Below, piece after piece: positions 33,268 to 44,386 of a stretch of 64,000 nucleotides of DNA. Origin of the DNA: Blattamonas nauphoetae (lineage: Eukaryota; Preaxostyla; Oxymonadida). Both the position numbers and the translations under genes were made by a program. Under the pieces are notes generated by a model. It did not search any database. It saw only the letters and a program-made list of their open reading frames with translations, and had not been told where the DNA came from. The stretch is from contig JARBJD010000052.1 in NCBI GenBank assembly GCA_033064195.1, positions 186,001 to 250,000 on the forward strand, read 5' to 3'. Position 1 is the stretch's first letter; the number at the start of each line of letters is the position of its first letter.

Positions 33268-33734
33268 AGTCATTACGAATGCTCAGCGAGAAGCAACACC
33301 AACGCCTAAACGGACGACTCGACCAGCGTCAGCGACGACACCGAAACAGGAGAGCAGACCAGCACGCACTCCAACACAAACACGACCGAAATCTGGTCAA
33401 CTCGCACCGACTCCGAAATCTCTCCCAAAACACACTGCGAATCCCACTCAAGTTCGACAGCCAGCACAGAAGAGAGTTGGAAACGGGCCAAATTTTGAGA
33501 TTGTGACGAAAGAAGAGAAGGAACAGCACTCGCCACTCTCCTCTTCGTTCTGACCGACAGATTGCTCAGACTGGGAAACAATCGCCGTTTCGAGAGAATT
33601 CTGGAGATGGGGCGATTGGGAAGTCGCCGATTCGGGCACAGCATGATTTGGTTGTGTCGATGTCACCGAATGCTGATGAATCTGAGTTGGAATTCTTCAA
33701 GCGATTGGAGAGAGCTCTGAAGTTTGAAGGGTGA
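33268..33734 (+). pseudogene. 3' remnant of coiled-coil gene, copy C
   Basis: About 150 codons matching the basic Thr/Pro tail of copies A and B (TPKRTTRPASATTPKQ ... QVRQPAQKRVGNGPNFEI). A deletion and frameshift near 33.53 kb separate it from the conserved last exon portion (ending in the same FEGxx-TGA region at 33731). It is followed by the same 3' flank as A and B (GTGTCATCAGTTTGTCTC). This is the third and most reduced unit. Confidence 0.65.
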
Positions 33735-33978
33735 ATTTGATTGTTTTCCTTTTATTTCACTTCATTGTCTTCATTAAAATCTTATTTTCCTCGAACCTTT
33801 GTGTCATCAGTTTGTCTCGCCTTTCAGCCCAATCTATGGGCCATTGATCGTCAACATTCTGGTGATTTTGGATTCTGAGAAACTGATTCAATGGTGTGAA
33901 GGAGAGTACATGTGTAGTGGTTGAACGAACAGCAAAATACGAACATAAATGAAAGCGAATAGTGATTGAGTTGGATCT

Positions 33979-34530
33979 TTAGATGCTTTTCGAGTGGACC
34001 TGCGCGGATATGGAGGGATCGTCTGATCGTGCGGAAAAACAGTCAGACGCAGAATCGCGACATGTGGCGTCAACAATCTGTTTGACCGGAGTTTGAGAGG
34101 ATGCTCCAGTGGATGTTTCGACGCGTGTCTCACCTTCAGGATCGGGGATGCTCATCGACTGGATCGCCGCGGGGAGGCTGGAGTGGATATTGTCAGAGCT
34201 TTCGACTGCAGTTTCCAATGAAGTTGGGATGGATACAAGGCTGGAAGCAGTACGTTGGGCCGGACCTTGAGAGGAATCGGTTATGTCTGTCTCCATCGCA
34301 AACAGCTGTGCATGACTCGCAACAGGATATGATGGATGTCGCTGGGGATCTTTTTGGCCTGGGTAAGTGTTTGACGCAGATTTTGGGACTTGTGGAGACA
34401 GCATGGGTTGTGGTGAACGACCCTCGCTATCTTTCGCTGGTGCTGATCTTTGCTTTGGTGTCGCTTCTTCGAGAGTTGGATGGGATTGGTGGGTTGCCGT
34501 TGTTGATAGGATGGTTTCATCTAGTTTCAT
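33979..34530 (-). pseudogene. C-terminal tail of kinase copy C
   Basis: A minus-strand Ser/Thr/Pro-rich frame (HSSLPAAIQSMSIPDPEGET ... VHSKSI, TAA) sits downstream of coiled-coil remnant C exactly as the kinase tails sit in units A and B. SLPAAIQSMSI resembles SSLNESMQLLSL of the intact kinase tail. It overlaps, on the other strand, the 5' edge of the kinase/SPRY gene, so a rearrangement joined them. Confidence 0.45.
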
Positions 34531-37500
34531 CCTTCAGATCGTCCAATCACAAAGATCAGTGAAGGAGCCTTTGGTCAAGTTCTGAAAGTGGTGCATGAGC
34601 GGAGTGGAGTTGAATATGCGGTGAAGGTGCTGCCAATGCTGAAAGAAGGGGACAAGGGGCGAGTTTCTCGTGAAGTTGAGATGTTGACTCGTTTTGCCCA
34701 TCCTCGGATTGTCCGTCTTCATGAGTCGATAGACATGGGAGGACACCAGGCGATTGTGATGGAGCTTGGGACTCGAAGTTTGAAAGATTTGATCATGGAA
34801 TATGAGAAACGAAACGAATTGATTCCTCTTCCTGTTTGTCTCTTCTTGTTTTCTTATTCTTTGATATTTTCTGAAATTCTGCTTTTTCTCGTTGTATTAT
34901 TGTTGTGGATGTGTTTTCAGTTGACGGTGATGATTCTGTCAGACATTTGCGAGGGTCTTCTGTGGATGCACACTCACTCATCAGGATCGACAGCACATGG
35001 AGATTTAAAGCCGGAGAATGTTCTACTTCGCTTTCATAATCGGGCATTTCTTTGTTTGTCGGATTAATTTTCTTTCATATGTCATGTTTCCTGGTTCAGG
35101 TGATCTTGGTGGTTCAGCTCCTCTGGATCAACAGCTGACGTCGTCGATTGCAGAAATGGGGACATTTGAATACAACTCACCGGAGCGAGCGATGGACAGC
35201 AAAGGGATGGCAACACCAGCGAGTGATGTTTGGTCGCTTGGAGTTCAGGCGTATCGGATGGTGACAGGGAAATCACTGTTTGAGGGATTGCACCTCTTGC
35301 AGATGACTGTTGCCCTTCACACATTCGACGAGACCAAGATTCCTCTCCTTATCGACCCGTCCGTAAGGGATGTTCTTCTGAAGATGTTGGAACCTGTCTG
35401 TTCTTCACTTTTTTCGCCAAGCAATCCTCCATTTTTGTTCTCTTGGACTGATTCTCTCAGAAAGTTGCACTCCGAGCAACAACGACGGCTCTCTTCGAAG
35501 GTGGTCTTTTGGAGCGAATGCTTGGCCCAGAAACGGCTCTGTCGAAAATGAAGGACATTCAGCTTGCAACTCGCGCGAACGAGATCAAACAATTGTCGAG
35601 TGATGCTCAAGTGAAAGAGACAACGATGAAACTGGAGATGGAAAAGCAGAAGCTGTTAGAAGAGACGCAAGAACTGGAACACCAACTGAGATTGCTTCAA
35701 ATGCCACTTCAACGAACTCGTTCGCGAAATGCTGAATTGGAGAAGGAAGAGGAACTTGAGCAGCATCAGAATCTCCTCGCCACTCACACCTCACCGATCC
35801 CGATTGATCCTGAAGACAATGTCCTCTCAACGAGTCATGAAATGCCTGCTCTCCGGTGGTTCAAAGGCGACAAACACAATAAAGACGAAACGTCTTTTTT
35901 TGAAGTTTCTGGAAACACACTCACTCGAACTAGTTTTGACTAGGCCCAAGAATGGAGTACCATCCTTCTCGACGAGCCAGTCTCAGAAGGAGTTGTCTCC
36001 ATTGCTATCACCGTTCTCGCGACTCCAAAAGGCAACTGTTTGTGTTTCTTTTTCTGAGAAGTGTTTAGATTCTGAAGAAAGGCTGATGATTGGCCTCGTC
36101 GATGCTTTTTCTCGCAATTTAATCACTTATGATAAGCTTGGAGACTCTCACCCACGTTTGTCAACTTATTCCGATTCTTTCTTCTTTCCTTCTCGTCAGA
36201 TTCCATCGCCCTCGCTCCAAGAAAGGGATCCATCCACCTCTGTCTTCCATCCACCGAACAACGAGAGACTCAAATTTCTCTCGCTACTGGGTTTGGTGAA
36301 GGAGACCGAGTGGTGTTGGAGGTGGACATGGACGCGAGGCCACGCACAGCTGTGTTCATCATCAACGGAACTGTCCCTCTCACATTTGTGTCTGGTCTCC
36401 CTCCCTCGATCCGATTTGGAGTGTGTCGTTCGTCATCCTCATTTTCATTGTTTTCAGTTTTCGATGAAGAACGAGGGAGTGTCGGTTCGTTACGATGGAA
36501 TGTCTCGTCTAAAGCAAGCGACGCCACTGCGAAGAGTGAATGAGATCGAATGGAATCCTGAAGATTTGAGGGACAGTGAGGACATGTACATGAACGGAAA
36601 TCGAGCCAACGTGTTAACCATCCACCCCGAAATGCCATCGCTCGTGTTCACAGATCCCTCGCACTTCAGAGTGGAAGACAACCTACTCACATCAACTGGT
36701 CTGGCCACGAATGAGAGACTTTGGCGAATCAAACCCAAGTGGAGCTCCTTCCTCATCTCGGAACCCATTCATGAAGGAATTGTGGCTGTTTCGTTCACAT
36801 TTCTCTCGGTAGATAATCCGGATACCGAGTGTAGATTCGGACTTATTGATGGCACGACACTGATCCCTGAAAAAGGACAGAAACTCGGAGATGTCAAAAG
36901 TATGTCTCATACGTGTCGCTGTTTAGTCTTCTACTCTTCTCATCGATTTCTCAGACTCGATCGCTCTCTCTTCGACGGGTGAACTGCATTTCTTGGGGTC
37001 ACATGAAGAGAACCGTCACCTTGTTTCTTCTGGCGTCGGAAACAATGAGTCTCTTGTCGTCGAAATCAACATGGACTCGAATCCTCGCACAGCCCAGTTC
37101 TTCGTCAACGGTAAGTCAGCCACTGCTGTCGTTGTTGATCTTCCCGAATCCGTTCGAGTTGGAGTATGCTGTCGTTCCATTTCTCCATTTCATCTCTTCC
37201 GTTCTCCTCTTCACTCTTCATTCGTCTTTGGTCTCCTTCATCTCAGTTCTCAGCGAAGGGTGTTGGAATGCGAGTTCGGTTTGACAGAATCACAACTCTC
37301 AGCGAAGGAAATCCCTTTACAGATCATCTAAACGAGTTTAAATGGTCGGATACAGATCCACTCCAAGTTGCTGAAACAGAAGAAGGGAAGAGTCACTACG
37401 AAAGTGAGGATGACAACCAGGTTGACGAAACTGATGCTCACAAGAAGAGAATCCAGCTCATTCCGATGAAGCTGCCAGAACTGCTTTTCACAAACAAGTC

Positions 37501-39809
37501 GCATTTCATCGTCCGAAACAATGTCCTCACTCGGACAGAGAAAGGACCAGACAAGAAAGGACGAACCAGACCGAGCACTGTCCTGTTTTCGGAGCCAATC
37601 TCGAAGGGCATCGTTTCTGTCACTTTCTTTGTGCTGACACTTGCCAAGTCAGTTGGTCTGTCTCTTCTCCTTCGTCATTGTCTGCAGAACAAGAGGGATT
37701 CATCTCTTTCGGTTTTCTCGACAGTCGTGTCATGGTTCCACACCTTGGTCTCGTTTTAGGGGAGGATGTGGCAGGTTAGTTAATCCGTTCGATGATCACT
37801 TTCTCTTCTCGCTCTTCATCCAGATTCCATGAGTCTCTCGACGGTAAAGGGACATCTCCACGTTTTCCACAAATCAAAACTGGAAGAAGATTGCCATTCT
37901 TCTGATCCCAAAAACAAGGATCGCTTTGTGATGGAGGTGAACATGGACTCGACTCCACGCACAGTCCAATTCTTCGTGAATGGACAGGCCGGGCAATGCT
38001 ATGTGAGTGGGATTCCAGAATCAGTGAGAATTGGTGTTTGTTATCTCCTCATTTTGTTTCATCACTCGTTCAGTTCTCAGCTGATGTGATGGGAACCTCA
38101 CTGGAAATCACAAGTATCATCCACTCCACCCAAGCGACTCCTGTGACAGACACAATGAAAGAGATCAAATGGACCGACACGAAAGAGTCGCTGAAGGAAA
38201 GGAAGGAAAACAAATCCCAACCGATTCGGAGTGAAGCAGAAGGATCGATGCCTGCTCTCCTCTCCCGAAATCCGGAACACTTCAAGATTGAGGAAAATGT
38301 GATCACTCGGACTGCTTTCGGTTCGAATGGACTCAACGCGCCGTTCAGCACAGTGATGTTGGATGGAGTGGTTGAGAGGAGGATTGTGGCTGTGGCAATC
38401 ACCATCCTCGCTCTTCCTCAAACTGAATGTTTGCTCGTCTCTTTCCCATTCTCTTCAGGTTCGTGTGGAGTTGTCATGGTTGGTTGTCTGCGTGCGAATC
38501 AACCTCTCCCCGAAGACCCGCAAGGACTCGGATGTCACACTGAAAGTCTATCTTTGTTTCTTTCATGGTTTACCCAACTAAATTTGGCTTTTGATTTCGT
38601 TCTCTCTTATTTAGATTCGTTTTCTCTCAGCTCATAGTAGTGTTAGAAACCCGCCCGCGTTCAGAAAGCCGCAACGGGAGTCCAAAAAACCGCAACCGAA
38701 CGATCTTCGTCATAATCACGTTCTTTCACCATTTCTTCACATTGCCCTCTATTTTTCTCACTTTTCCGAATACAATAAAACACAAATAACTGTGAAGTGA
38801 CGAAACCAACACAGATCATTCTCGAGATGGTTCGCTGGCATCATATCCCTCTTCATTCTGGATTTGTTGTCGTGCACATCGTTCTTTGTTGACAGTTGAC
38901 GTGGGCAATGTGTCTTTTTCGTTTCATTGTGTTCTCTTCTTCCTCAGAATCCTTTTCGAACAAATTGATGGAAAACGATCATTTGAGTTGATTGAGTGGT
39001 CCTTTTGAGGAGGGTTCTTTGTCCGGAAACACTTTTTCTTCAGAAGGATCTCATGAATCAGATCCAGTGTTGGATTTGACACATCTTGATTTGAAAACAG
39101 GCCCATTGCCTCCAAGTTCACTTCTCTCTGATGGATTCTTGTTTTTATTTCATCATAAAATGCGCTTTAAGTCAAATAAAAGAGGATATGAGAGAAAGAT
39201 AACACATCATGAAACAAGTGGCGGTTTTATCACGCTGGTTGCGGGTTTATGGACCAGAGCGGGTTTCTAACACCACTATCATTTGGTGGAATGGTCCACC
39301 ATTCGGAGAGTAATGAGAAAACGAAACCATGTCATTCTCCTCTCAAAATTGGAGATCAGGTCGTGTTGGAGGTGGACGCACGCTCTGATCCAGTTTCCTC
39401 TCGCTTCTTTGTGAATGGGAAAGCTGGACAGAACGAGATTTCTGTTTCGTATTCCAGATTGAAGATCGGAGTCTGATCTTTCTATTTCTCTCGTCATCTT
39501 CCTTATTGATATCATCTTCTTCAGTTCTCCCTCGCTGGTCTAGGGACATCAATCCGAATTGACGTCCTCACGGAACTCGACAACCCTCTTGTGAATGTCA
39601 CCGATCTCATTGACATTTCTAAAACCAAACCGAATCTGACCACTCTATCATCGCCAACACGGATGAAAGTGCCAGCTCGAGACCATCCTGATTATCAACC
39701 ATTCTTCGAGAAATTGAAGAGTGGGAAGTCTAAAATAATCATGGAAATTGAAATGAAAGAGAAAGGACTGAATCATGAGGTACTGTTTGACCCGGACATG
39801 CTTGTGTGA
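34530..39809 (+). CDS. Protein kinase with coiled coil and four SPRY-like repeats
   Basis: An intron-rich gene. The kinase domain shows ISEGAFGQVLKVV (glycine loop, first Gly replaced), YAVKVL, HGDLKPENVL (catalytic loop), AFLCDLGGSAP across a roughly 45-bp intron (DLG in place of DFG), FEYNSPERA and SDVWSLGVQAYRM. A coiled coil (KMKDIQLATRANEIKQL) follows. Four related modules come next, each with a core like VVLEVDMDARPRTAVFIING, LVVEINMDSNPRTAQFFVNG, FVMEVNMDSTPRTVQFFVNG and VVLEVDARSDPVSSRFFVNG: SPRY/B30.2-like repeats with conserved intron positions. An in-frame TAG occurs at 35941-35943 in module 1. A 644-bp TIR element interrupts the exon of module 4. The first exon was not found; kinase tail C abuts it. 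Stop TGA at 39809. Inferred role: signalling kinase with substrate-recognition repeats. Confidence 0.65.
38635..39278. mobile_element. 644-bp TIR element in an exon (TCA duplication)
   Basis: The left end reads TAGTAGTGTTAGAAACCCGC and the right end read inward is TAGTGGTGTTAGAAACCCGC. TCA is duplicated (38632-38634 and 39279-39281). Internal copies of the CCGCAAC motif follow each end. It has no coding capacity. Removing it with one TCA gives the exon DSFSLSSFGGMVHHSESNEK, which matches the start of the other modules (DSIALAPRKG, NSIALSSTGE, DSMSLSTVKG). It belongs to the same TIR/TSD family as 29668-32726. Confidence 0.85.
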
Positions 39810-40017
39810 TGAACTGTCTCAAAATACACTTTGAGACTACTTTTGATTCAGTTGTTCACACCCACTTCACGTTTTATTTCTCTCAATTTGTCTCACCTAG
39901 TCGAATTTTGCATAAAAATCTAAAATCATGAGTTAGAAGGTGAGTTAGTCAGAGAACTTGAAAGAAATCGAAGAATGAATCACTGAAATGAGGGTACACG
40001 TGAAGCTGATAATCCAT

Positions 40018-40593
40018 TCAGAGGGTGGGATTCTTCGCTGCAGTTGTCAGTTGTGCCTCCACTGCCACATCTTTCGAGTGTGTTGTGGCAAGCTTGTCGG
40101 TGAGTCTCTTCCCCATCGCCAAAGTCTCTCCGAGTATTTGTGTCAACTCAGAAATCGTCGTGGCTTGGTTCTCCATCGTTTGTTGCATCTGCCTCTTCTC
40201 CAGTTGGAGTCGGCTCATCTCCCTTTCGAGTCTGGCATTCTTTCATCAAAATAATGAGAAAAGCGGATCTTCATCATCTCCATTGCCAGATATTCGTGAT
40301 TGATCTGACGGATCTCACCTGAAATTGATCTCATTTCAATTCTAGTGTTTAGAATCCTTTGAAAATTTCTGAAACATAATAGAATACTAACTTGTTGTGT
40401 AAAGAAAAAAAATCAGAATTTTATAGTGTCCATATCTGTCGATTTTTCTTTTTTTGGAATATCTTCGGATTCGTCAGCTCCAGTTGGACTATCTCGAATC
40501 ATTTTCTTCTTAGCAGCAAGTTGACGTCTAAGAATTTGGATTTCCTCTATTTCCGTTGTCGAAAGCAGCACAGGGGCATTGTGTGATATTCGG
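40018..40593 (-). pseudogene. Coiled-coil gene fragment, truncated by the foldback element
   Basis: Two minus-strand open pieces, IEEIQILRRQLAAKKKMI (40413-40593) and LEREMSRLQLEKRQMQQTMENQ (about 40018-40240), are separated by an AT-rich stretch with splice-like ends. Both are Lys/Glu/Gln-rich coiled coil. The 5' side is cut at 40593, where the inverted-repeat structure begins. I do not recognise the parent gene. Confidence 0.4.
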
Positions 40594-42449
40594 GTTACAG
40601 TCGGTCGGACTGTTGAGTAATTTGTGTAAATCTCAATGAAATGATGCAAATAATATATGAGCGTGGAAAAAAATCAAATTTTACTGAATTCAGATTTAGT
40701 TGTTGAGTACACATAAGAAAGGTGAATTTATAGATTTCAAGCCTGATCGCGCATGAAATGGCCTTTCTAAGATCAGCACATTTTTGCACACTTTTTATTG
40801 CAAAACAAGTTCAAAGACAGGGAAAGGATGGAAAACAACAAAAAAAGAGGTCTCTATGTGAAACAATGGACAAAATACATCCATTAAAGAGAAAAATTGA
40901 AAAAACGTGAGATTTCAGAGTTGATCGTGACAACTTCTATGTTTTTATGAAATTGAAAAAAGTTCAGAAATGATGTATTTAGGGATGATAAACGAAGAAA
41001 GATAATTTTTTAGGAGAATTACTGCGTCAGTACGATTTTGTGACGCGAGGATTATTTCATTGAGAACTACACATTTGTAACTCGTCACATCAAACGTGCC
41101 ACTGTAGAATTCTTTGTTTTCACGAAAATGAAAAAAGTGTCAAACCTCCGTCTAAGTCGTGTGTCGGTATTCGATGTTCTTTCAAAAAGATCATTCAGAA
41201 TTTCATAGAACATTTCATACATCGTTGTTTTGCTCATTCATCACCTGTCTTTGTCATCGTGCTCTGAGAGAATGAGGAGAGTACTCAATTGGAAAAAATG
41301 AGACAATATTGGACGATACCGTGTCAACGTATTGTTGACCTATTGTGCTGTGCGCATTCAATGGTCTCATGCAATCAGCTTGCGAAAAACGACGAATCAG
41401 TCGAGGAGGAGAAAAATGGTCTACTTTCGTTGAATCTGAAACTGGAGTGCTAGACACGATAAAAGAGGACTAGATAAGAGATATATCCTGAAATCAAACC
41501 TAAATTGTTGATAGAGAGTCTACAATAGCACATCGTTAGACGATCCAATCAACACACTGATATTCATTAGCAAGGTTGAAATCTCAAGGTATCCCTCTCT
41601 TTGTCAGCTTTCCTGTGTAACTTTCTCAACCTGAGGCCTATATATTGGTGTTATCCCATCCATTAGTTTGAACGGGATTTGAATCACAACTCTTTGTCAA
41701 CTCCTGTTTGACTACGAGGACGATGTCTTTTATCATCCAAATAACAGATTTAGTTTGAGACTTTAAACAATTTACTAATTCGACATACAATTTGAAAGTG
41801 TAGATTCCAAGATTGAGACAAGGAGTGAAATCAAAATTAGTGGATATTGGACAGATTCATCACACTTTAACAAACAATCATTGAAGAACTCTCAATTCGG
41901 ATGATCAGCATTGAATCGAGTCTCAGGAAATCAGATGATTGTGTTGATTGGGTTGTCAAACGATGTGCTATTGTAGACTCTCTATCAACAATTTAGGTTT
42001 GATTTCAGGATATATCTCTTATCTAGTCCTCTTTTATCGTGTCTAGCACTCCAGTTTCAGATTCAACGAAAGTAGACCATTTTTCTCCTCCTCGACTGAT
42101 TCGTCGTTTTTCGCAAGCTGATTGCATGAGACCATTGAATGCGCACAGCACAATAGGTCAACAATACGTTGACACGGTATCGTCCAATATTGTCTCATTT
42201 TTTCCAATTGAGTACTCTCCTCATTCTCTCAGAGCACGATGACAAAGACAGGTGATGAATGAGCAAAACAACGATGTATGAAATGTTCTATGAAATTCTG
42301 AATGATCTTTTTGAAAGAACATCGAATACCGACACACGACTTAGACGGAGGTTTGACACTTTTTTCATTTTCGTGAAAACAAAGAATTCTACAGTGGCAC
42401 GTTTGATGTGACGAGTTACAAATTACTCAACAGTCCGACCGACTGTAAC
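40594..42449. repeat. Long inverted-repeat (foldback) structure
   Basis: The arms are 40594-41555 and 41941-42449, reverse complements at the same coordinate sum throughout the inspected stretches, apart from a 449-bp MITE present only in the left arm; the inner ~15 bp of each arm match imperfectly. The spacer is about 385 bp. The outer ends read GTTACAGTCGGTCGGACTG. A 67-codon frame starting VSSTPVSDSTKVDHF is therefore present twice in opposite orientation (41254-41457 and 42039-42242); nothing suggests it is a gene. No target duplication was found at the outer ends, so it may be a foldback transposon or an inverted local duplication. Confidence 0.85.
40624..41072. mobile_element. 449-bp MITE, copy 1 (4-bp duplication ATTT)
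   Basis: The TIR is GTGTAAATCTCA at the left and GTGTAGTTCTCA read inward at the right. ATTT is duplicated on both sides (40620-40623 and 41073-41076). The opposite arm of the foldback carries the same sequence without the element and with a single ATTT-equivalent (42420-42423), a direct empty site. There is no coding capacity. A second 449-bp copy at 53318-53766 is almost identical; I noticed one base difference. Confidence 0.9.
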
Positions 42450-42660
42450 ACAGCGAGATGAGAGGTGGAGAACCGTGATCTTTCCTTTCTCTTGGTGTAG
42501 TGTAAGATTGAAAACTCCCGCTCGACAGGTACTGACGTTGCAGAGATTGTTTTCAGAGAGATCAAGATTGGATTGATCGCAGACAACTTGTTGAACAGCT
42601 CATTTTCAAGCAGAAGATCCAGTACTTGCGACACAGTTCTTTCCGGGGTTCGAAAATAGA
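42424..42660 (-). pseudogene. hAT transposase C-terminal dimerisation fragment
   Basis: The minus-strand frame ERTVSQVLDLLLENELFNKLSA ... KTISATSVPVEREFSILHYT KRKERSRFSTSHLAVLQ carries the hAT C-terminal signature (S-x-P-V-E-R-x-F-S and the downstream R-x-S-x-x-x-L). Only this end is present; upstream it is stopped and downstream it runs into the foldback arm. It may be the missing C-terminal piece of a hAT element like the one at 48.3-50.2 kb. Confidence 0.6.
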
Positions 42661-42973
42661 TTTAATACTGCGATTTGAGATATTTCCATTTACGATGTTA
42701 AGTTGTCCTGTCCTCCTCGCTTTTTGTCCTCCCTCCACTTTTTCGTGTCCGATTCTGAAATAGAAGGATAAGTGCTATTTTGTGGCGTTTTCGGTGATAA
42801 CAATGAATTTTAAGGCTGTTTTTGGCTCCTCGTGGTGATAGAAGTGACACTGAATGAATTAGAGGTCAAAACATATATTATGGTTTGATCAGAATCTGAA
42901 TAATCTCAAATTGTCTTATTTGATCAAATTTCATATATGAAATGGAAGCAAACATCTTTTCCAATCCCTCATC

Positions 42974-44140
42974 TCACATATTTCCTCGGTTCTCGACTGC
43001 CTTGTAACAAAAAATGCTGTGATAAAAGATGAAATCAGCTGTGTCTTCTGACACTTCGTTTGGAAGTGTCGAGTATGTTAAACGTGAAATATGTTCTTTT
43101 TTTTGTATCTGACAGCGAGAGAAGGTCGATAGAAGAGAGCGTGGTTGGCTGAGTGGACAAACACAATCGAGAAGGAGCGAGCGCTCGAAATTCTGTCGTT
43201 GTTGTAACCAGATGGTCAGTGGTATCGAATGAATGCGAAGCTGTTCAAATGAGAAGATGGCAGAGATCTCGACGAAGGGCAAGATGTTCTTATCCTCCAA
43301 ATCGCTCGTCCGAAGCTGTTGGATAGTGGCGTCCATCTGGAGGTTGGTGAAGTTCCAAGTGGAGAAAGATGAGCACAGAGTAGATTGAGTTCGGCGGGAG
43401 GACCTCGTTCACAGCTGCGCTTTCGAATCTCGTTTTCGCAGCATCTTAGGCATCCCGATCGTGCTCCTCGCTGAAAACGGCGTTGGCGGCGGAGTGAAGT
43501 CTGGTCAGATATGGTTTTCAGCATTTCCTGGATGTTCTGGAGGCAGTTGAGGCGTTTCAGAGAAATGACGTTCGGGGGAGCTGGAGTTGGTGATTCCGTA
43601 GATCAAAAACAGGTTGGGCATGTCTCGTGACGGAGTGTGTTGGAATCCTGTGAAGACTGACAGTCTGTCGAAGATGAGAGTGTTGGGCGACAAGCCTTTG
43701 GTGAAGTGGGAGTTGGAGAGGAGTAAGATGCTGTCTGTGAGATAGAAGAACCCGCTTGCGCAGAGAATCTCCAAGAACACTCGATTCACCAGCTCGTGGT
43801 GTCAGCTAAAGACGAGTAAATTTGGTCTGTCATCATCGATCAGGTGGCGCTTCGCGGTGTGGATCTGATGTAGCCTTCCATTGAAGTTGCAATTCCTTCC
43901 CGACAGACACGTGTCGCCATTCCGATTTGGAGCGACAACCACAGCGACAGGTTCAACCGATTTGCACTTCCGAAACTGTCTCGATCCCTCTGCGACGAAG
44001 AGAGCGGCACGAGAAGGAATCTGTGAAGACGTTGTGATTGAAGCGGAAGAGGACGTTCATCACATCTGCTGTCTTTCCCATAATCAGCCTCTTCTCCAAA
44101 GGCGGGTCGAGCAGAGTCATATTTTGAGTCTTCAATTCAT
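42974..44140 (-). pseudogene. Broken gene, possibly a GBP/atlastin-like GTPase
   Basis: Minus-strand pieces in shifting frames: GKTADVMNVLFRFNHNVFTD (P-loop-like GK-T/S at the start), VAVVVAPNRNGDTCLSGR, NRVFLEILCASGFFYLTDSI and FEQLRIHSIPLTIWLQQ. The order and the GK motif resemble a dynamin-superfamily GTPase such as GBP/atlastin, but the evidence is thin. At least two frame changes are needed, so it is decayed or contains introns I could not place. Confidence 0.25.
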
Positions 44141-44386
44141 CATCAAAGTGTGCTTGTCATGACATCTATTGTTGACGATTGACTTCGAAGAAGGTTCTAT
44201 AAAAAGGGTACACAACAAACGCAAATCACACTGATGTTTTGAATTATCGGGTTTTGCATTCGGAGATTGTGTTCATAGAACTGTCAATCTCGTGAACATT
44301 TTCGCATCCGGATGAATGGACCTCGAGAGTGAGGCATGAGTTCAGCACCCAGAATGTTTGGCTTCACAGAAATGTTACGATTTCCC

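Noticed and set aside
41254-42242. Two identical 67-codon frames as a duplicated small gene
   Set aside because: Both lie in the foldback arms as mirror copies, need a non-ATG start, and have no similarity elsewhere in the window.
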